The notes under the pieces: model-generated | Database searches by the model: none | What the model saw: the letters and a program-made list of their open reading frames with translations, nothing else | Told to the model about the DNA's origin: nothing | Origin: an uncultured Lachnospiraceae bacterium | Lineage (GTDB): Bacteria > Bacillota > Clostridia > Lachnospirales > Lachnospiraceae | Length of the DNA stretch: 5,254 nt | Direction: 5' to 3' | Assembly: GCA_902782625.1 (NCBI GenBank) | Contig: CACZNZ010000453.1 | Coordinates: 1 to 5,254 of the forward strand | Shown: positions 4,135 through 5,254 of the stretch, one piece after another | How the letters are laid out: every line of letters begins with the position of its first letter | How positions within the stretch are numbered: the stretch's first letter is position 1 | Made by a program: the position numbers and the translations under genes

Positions 4135-5254
4135 CTATTTCTCCCCCTCCACCTTAATACTGACACCGGCTTTAAAATTAACCTGATAGCCATCAGGCAG
4201 AACATCGATATTTTCAACATAGGTAATGATCTGGTTATCGTCAAAAACCTTGATGGGACCAGGAGTTATGCAGGACTTGGTTCTTTCAAAGAAATCTGCA
4301 TAATCATAACAGGCCGGTGAAAATGTTTCGGCCTTCTCAGAAATAAGTGCAGAATCTGTCATCCCATCGATCAGTTCAAGAAGGGTTCTGATCTGCACTT
4401 CATGCCAGGCGTACTGACTTCTCTCTACGATTAACTGATTCTTCTTTTCCTGAATTCCTCGGAGCAGCTTGACATATAACTTCTTTTTCTTCTGGTCTTC
4501 TTCTTTTTCTATACGGGCATTGATCATTGGTATTTTCTTTTCAATGCGAGCAAGCTGCTCATCGATCATGGCGATCGGCCCCCACAGAATCCGCTCCTGC
4601 AGACGAATCAGGTTCTCCCTTTCCGCTGGAAGGAGATTAAGGGCACGGAGAACAGCCTGCTTGGCTTCCGTTTCTTTTATATTACGTCCGGAACACCCTT
4701 CTGCACTGCGCCTTCGCTTCTGGCATCGCCAGTCTGTGCGTGAAGGATCTTTTTTGGCATAGCGGCGATAGCAGCTCCCACATTCACAGCAGATCAGCCG
4801 GCCGCCTAAAGCCATTTTGCTTCCGTAGTGAATAAGCTGCCCTGAGGCTTTAATATTGTCAGTCCGACGCTGGAATTCCCCCTGTACCTGAAGAAAAACA
4901 GATTTAGGGATAATCGGCTCATGGGCATTCTCCACATAATACTGCGGGAGTTGACCGGTGTTTTTTGCGATCTTTTTTGTCATGAAATCAACGGTATAAT
5001 ATTTCTGTAGAATCAGATCTCCCATATATTTTTCGTTTCTTAGGATGGATCTGACGGTAGATTCATACCATTTGTTCTTGCCAGGACCCGTTTTAATATG
5101 GTCCTGTTCCAGGCCCTTAGCGATGTGAAGAGGACTGAGCCCCTGAAGAAATTCCCGGTAAATCCGACGCACGATGGCCGCCTCTTCTGGGACAATGACC
5201 AGATCTCCGGCATCGTTTTTCGTGTATCCGAGGAACTGATTGTGATTGACCATC
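4135..5254 (-). CDS. Large serine recombinase, C-terminal 372 residues (5' end outside window)
   Basis: Site-specific DNA recombinase of the kind that integrates and excises mobile elements. The frame is open to the right edge. MVNHNQFLGY at the edge is an internal segment of the family, so the N-terminal resolvase domain with the catalytic serine lies outside. Numbering from that Met: the Recombinase domain (about 6-130) includes VPEEAAIVRRIYREFLQG (21-38), KWYESTVRSILRNEKYMGD (61-79) and QYYVENAHEPIIP (104-116). The zinc beta ribbon uses C155, C158, C177 and C187. A long charged coiled coil (about 225-285) follows, as in large serine recombinases where it controls synapsis. The visible part has no frameshift or stop, and ends in TAG at 4137-4135. 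It is convergent to the putative ncRNA and separated from it by the palindromic element. The family supports a mobile element extending to the right, or one ending close to here. Confidence 0.93.
   Translation of the reverse strand, partial: MVNHNQFLGYTKNDAGDLVIVPEEAAIVRRIYREFLQGLSPLHIAKGLEQDHIKTGPGKNKWYESTVRSILRNEKYMGDLILQKYYTVDFMTKKIAKNTGQLPQYYVENAHEPIIPKSVFLQVQGEFQRRTDNIKASGQLIHYGSKMALGGRLICCECGSCYRRYAKKDPSRTDWRCQKRRRSAEGCSGRNIKETEAKQAVLRALNLLPAERENLIRLQERILWGPIAMIDEQLARIEKKIPMINARIEKEEDQKKKKLYVKLLRGIQEKKNQLIVERSQYAWHEVQIRTLLELIDGMTDSALISEKAETFSPACYDYADFFERTKSCITPGPIKVFDDNQIITYVENIDVLPDGYQVNFKAGVSIKVEGEK

Noticed and set aside
3901..4320. Plus-strand open frame of 139 codons
   Set aside because: It runs through the terminator, the palindromic element and the antisense of the recombinase; no ribosome site or recognisable protein.
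5251..5253. ATG at the right edge as the true recombinase start
   Set aside because: It precedes an internal family segment; a start here would lack the catalytic serine domain, and the upstream sequence is outside the window.

Overview
The window reads as a piece of a Firmicutes chromosome, most likely Lachnospiraceae (Clostridium cluster XIVa). The grounds are moderate GC, purine-rich Shine-Dalgarno sequences, near-consensus sigma-A promoters, and protein styles typical of that family (the XRE regulator, the zinc-ribbon serine recombinase). The species cannot be named from the sequence.

Left part (1-2360, minus strand) is a compact housekeeping operon transcribed right to left: mtnA (methionine salvage isomerase), a two-CBS-domain protein, and an RsmF-type rRNA cytosine methyltransferase cut by the left edge of the window. 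mtnA and the CBS gene overlap by 4 nt (ATGA), and the CBS and methyltransferase genes are 3 nt apart, so the three are probably translationally coupled. Two tandem sigma-A-type promoters lie upstream of mtnA. No riboswitch-sized leader is present.

Middle part (2380-3364) holds a divergently transcribed, membrane-anchored Mrr-type nuclease-like protein with its own extended -10 promoter. It is followed, tail to tail with a 1-nt gap, by a small XRE-family repressor-like gene that starts with GTG.

Right part is the most unusual. From 3284 to 4134 there is no credible protein gene. A perfect consensus promoter (TTGACA, 17 bp, TATAAT; 3468-3496) drives a roughly 450-nt region that ends in a strong intrinsic terminator (3914-3954). 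I call this an unassigned structured non-coding RNA. It contains three hairpin repeats about 55 nt apart, a possible fourth, and 17 GGA motifs on the transcribed strand. The region between this promoter and the divergent XRE promoter carries repeated CTGATAA motifs and a perfect inverted repeat, suggesting that the XRE protein regulates itself and the RNA. Directly after the terminator is a 168-bp cloverleaf-like palindromic element (3957-4124) closed by a perfect 10-bp inverted repeat. It abuts the stop codon of a large serine recombinase that enters from the right edge (4135-5254, minus strand, 5' part missing).

The recombinase, palindromic element, large RNA and XRE regulator together look like the edge of an accessory or mobile region beside a stable operon. 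Where the element ends cannot be set from this window alone.
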